A stretch of DNA of 6,845 nucleotides, from the NCBI GenBank assembly GCA_019309945.1, contig JAFDFH010000155.1:1-6845 (forward strand), in the 5' to 3' direction. Shown one piece after another: positions 6,211 through 6,845 of this stretch. The notes under the pieces are model-generated. The model saw nothing but the letters and a program-made list of their open reading frames with translations. It was not told the DNA's origin and did no database searches. How positions within the stretch are numbered: the first letter of the stretch is position 1; each line of letters begins with the position of its first letter. This DNA comes from Deltaproteobacteria bacterium (GTDB lineage: Bacteria; Desulfobacterota; Desulfobacteria; Desulfobacterales; JAFDFH01). The translations under genes were made by a program, and so were the position numbers.

Positions 6211-6332
6211 AATAGTTAGTGCCTGAACGAAAACTGCTATTTTCCCCAATTTCGGCGTCAGGCTCAGATTTTAATCCTCAAAATACGCTAATGTATTCCT
6301 GCGGTTAAAATCTTCGCCTTCCTTGAACTATT
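6211..6332. repeat. Palindromic intergenic repeat in the apr-qmo gap (element 2)
   Basis: The outer ends are a 7-bp inverted repeat, AATAGTT (6211-6217) and AACTATT (6326-6332). Inside, 15-bp arms at 6260-6274 and 6305-6319 pair at 13 of 15 positions (AGGCTCAGATTTTAA against TTAAAATCTTCGCCT). A smaller AATAC/GTATT stem lies within them (6282-6286 and 6293-6297). The whole can fold as a long interrupted hairpin. The segment aligns with the minus strand of the element at 275-415: GTGCC at the start, a TTTT.CCC block, GCTCA.A.TTTT.ATCCTC in the middle, then CCTG.GG and CCTTGA. It has no open frame of note. I read it as a dispersed non-coding repeat or MITE-like remnant. It could instead act as an RNA structure in the qmo leader if transcription starts upstream of it. 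Confidence 0.6.
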
Positions 6333-6370
6333 TATTAAATTAAGAAAAATTTTAGAAAGGGGTAACGCAC

Positions 6371-6410
6371 GATTAATAAAAACCTCCAGGTGCCTTGCGG
6401 CACCCGGAGG
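6371..6410 (-). terminator. Intrinsic terminator downstream of aprA
   Basis: On the minus strand a 12-bp GC-rich stem (arms 6399-6410 and 6383-6394, pairing CCTCCGGGTGCC with GGCACCTGGAGG through one G.U wobble) closes a GCAA tetraloop of the stable GNRA class. TTTTTATT follows immediately (6382-6375). On the plus strand the wobble becomes an A.C mismatch and the downstream T-run is missing, so the signal is directional. It sits 36 bp past the aprA stop and 257 bp before qmoA. I infer that it ends most aprBA transcripts, leaving qmoABC to depend on its own promoter or on read-through. Confidence 0.93.
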
Positions 6411-6446
6411 TAAGTTATCGTCAATCAGATAATAATCGGACAATGC

Positions 6447-6845
6447 TTAATCAGGAATGATCTGGACGTAATCGCGCTTGAACACATCCCAGGTCCCGGC
6501 TTTCGAATCATATTTGGAGTTGGTGAAACAGAACCAGTTTTCATCATCATGTCCAGGATGGTCGGTCTGGTAATAGAACCCCGGATAGCGGGTTTCTTTG
6601 CGGAACTGGATGTGTCGCAGGTGGGACTCGACCGTCCAGATGCGATGAAAGATCTCCCAGGCCCGCATGAGCTCATGGAGGCTGCCGGCGGCCAGTTTTT
6701 CACAATCTTCGCGCATCACCTGGAGTAATTCCATAACGATTTCGAGATTTTTATTATTGGTCACATAATAAGTCGCCGTCCCTGCGCCATATTCATGGGT
6801 TGCCTTCATAAGACGATACATCATTCCGTTGGGTTTGATGTAATT
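6447..6845 (-). CDS. aprA: Adenylylsulfate (APS) reductase alpha subunit, C-terminal part (5' end outside window)
   Basis: This is the last 132 codons of the flavoprotein subunit of dissimilatory APS reductase. That cytoplasmic AprBA enzyme reduces adenosine 5'-phosphosulfate to sulfite and AMP. The frame is open to the window edge, entering as NYIKPNGMMYRLMK, and ends in TAA. The Met codon at 6824 is internal, not a start. Family recognition rests on the characteristic C-terminal run: HEYGAGTATYYVTN, then LHELMRAWE, then VESHLRHIQFRKETRYPG and the aromatic-rich FYYQTDHPGHDDENWFCF, ending DYVQIIPD. Full-length AprA proteins are roughly 650 residues, so about four fifths is missing. aprB would be expected further right, outside the window. 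qmoABC follows downstream on the same strand, as in many sulfate reducers, and Qmo is the accepted electron donor to AprBA. A strong terminator lies 36 bp after the stop, so aprBA probably forms its own transcription unit. Confidence 0.96.
   Translation of the reverse strand, partial: NYIKPNGMMYRLMKATHEYGAGTATYYVTNNKNLEIVMELLQVMREDCEKLAAGSLHELMRAWEIFHRIWTVESHLRHIQFRKETRYPGFYYQTDHPGHDDENWFCFTNSKYDSKAGTWDVFKRDYVQIIPD

Noticed and set aside
6425..6703. 92-codon minus-strand frame overlapping aprA
   Set aside because: The aprA frame has clear family sequence; this one is an off-frame, serine/proline-rich shadow.

Overview
The window is a sulfate-respiration locus from a Desulfobacterota sulfate reducer, most likely Desulfobacterales. 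The taxonomic call is inference, resting on the apr-qmo gene order, on the three-subunit qmoABC with a membrane subunit, and on the moderate GC of the genes set in AT-rich spacers. I see no phage, CRISPR, toxin-antitoxin or defence module. The main genes are canonical energy metabolism, and what is less ordinary lies in the spacers.

Most of the window is read on the minus strand, from right to left. At the right edge is the C-terminal part of aprA (dissimilatory APS reductase, alpha subunit; 6447-6845, start outside the window). It is followed by a strong intrinsic terminator (about 6371-6410). A 293-bp gap follows, holding a palindromic repeat (6211-6332) but no promoter I could convincingly identify. 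Then come qmoA (4876-6153), qmoB (2516-4861) and qmoC (1344-2492), spaced 14 and 23 bp apart, each with a good Shine-Dalgarno sequence. Together they encode the Qmo complex: two HdrA-like flavin/iron-sulfur subunits, the second carrying an MvhD-type C-terminal domain, and one HdrC-HdrE-type membrane cytochrome b subunit. Qmo connects the menaquinone pool to AprBA, which reduces adenosine 5'-phosphosulfate to sulfite and AMP.

qmoC ends against two plus-strand serine tRNA genes, tRNA-Ser(UGA) at 1047-1134 and tRNA-Ser(GCU) at 1163-1255. The two convergent units share a symmetrical bidirectional terminator (1277-1316). Upstream of the tRNAs is a compact divergent promoter region. It also serves a minus-strand gene (419-892) for an unrecognised 157-residue protein with a very acidic tail.

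The left 418 bp has no gene I can support. It contains a 141-bp element with 17-bp terminal inverted repeats, whose right boundary coincides with the stop codon of the acidic protein gene. It also holds a 10-bp AT-rich perfect inverted repeat and a second small hairpin. The 141-bp element and the repeat in the apr-qmo gap share sequence along most of their lengths, so I read them as two diverged members, in opposite orientation, of one dispersed family. That pair is the most interesting non-coding signal here.
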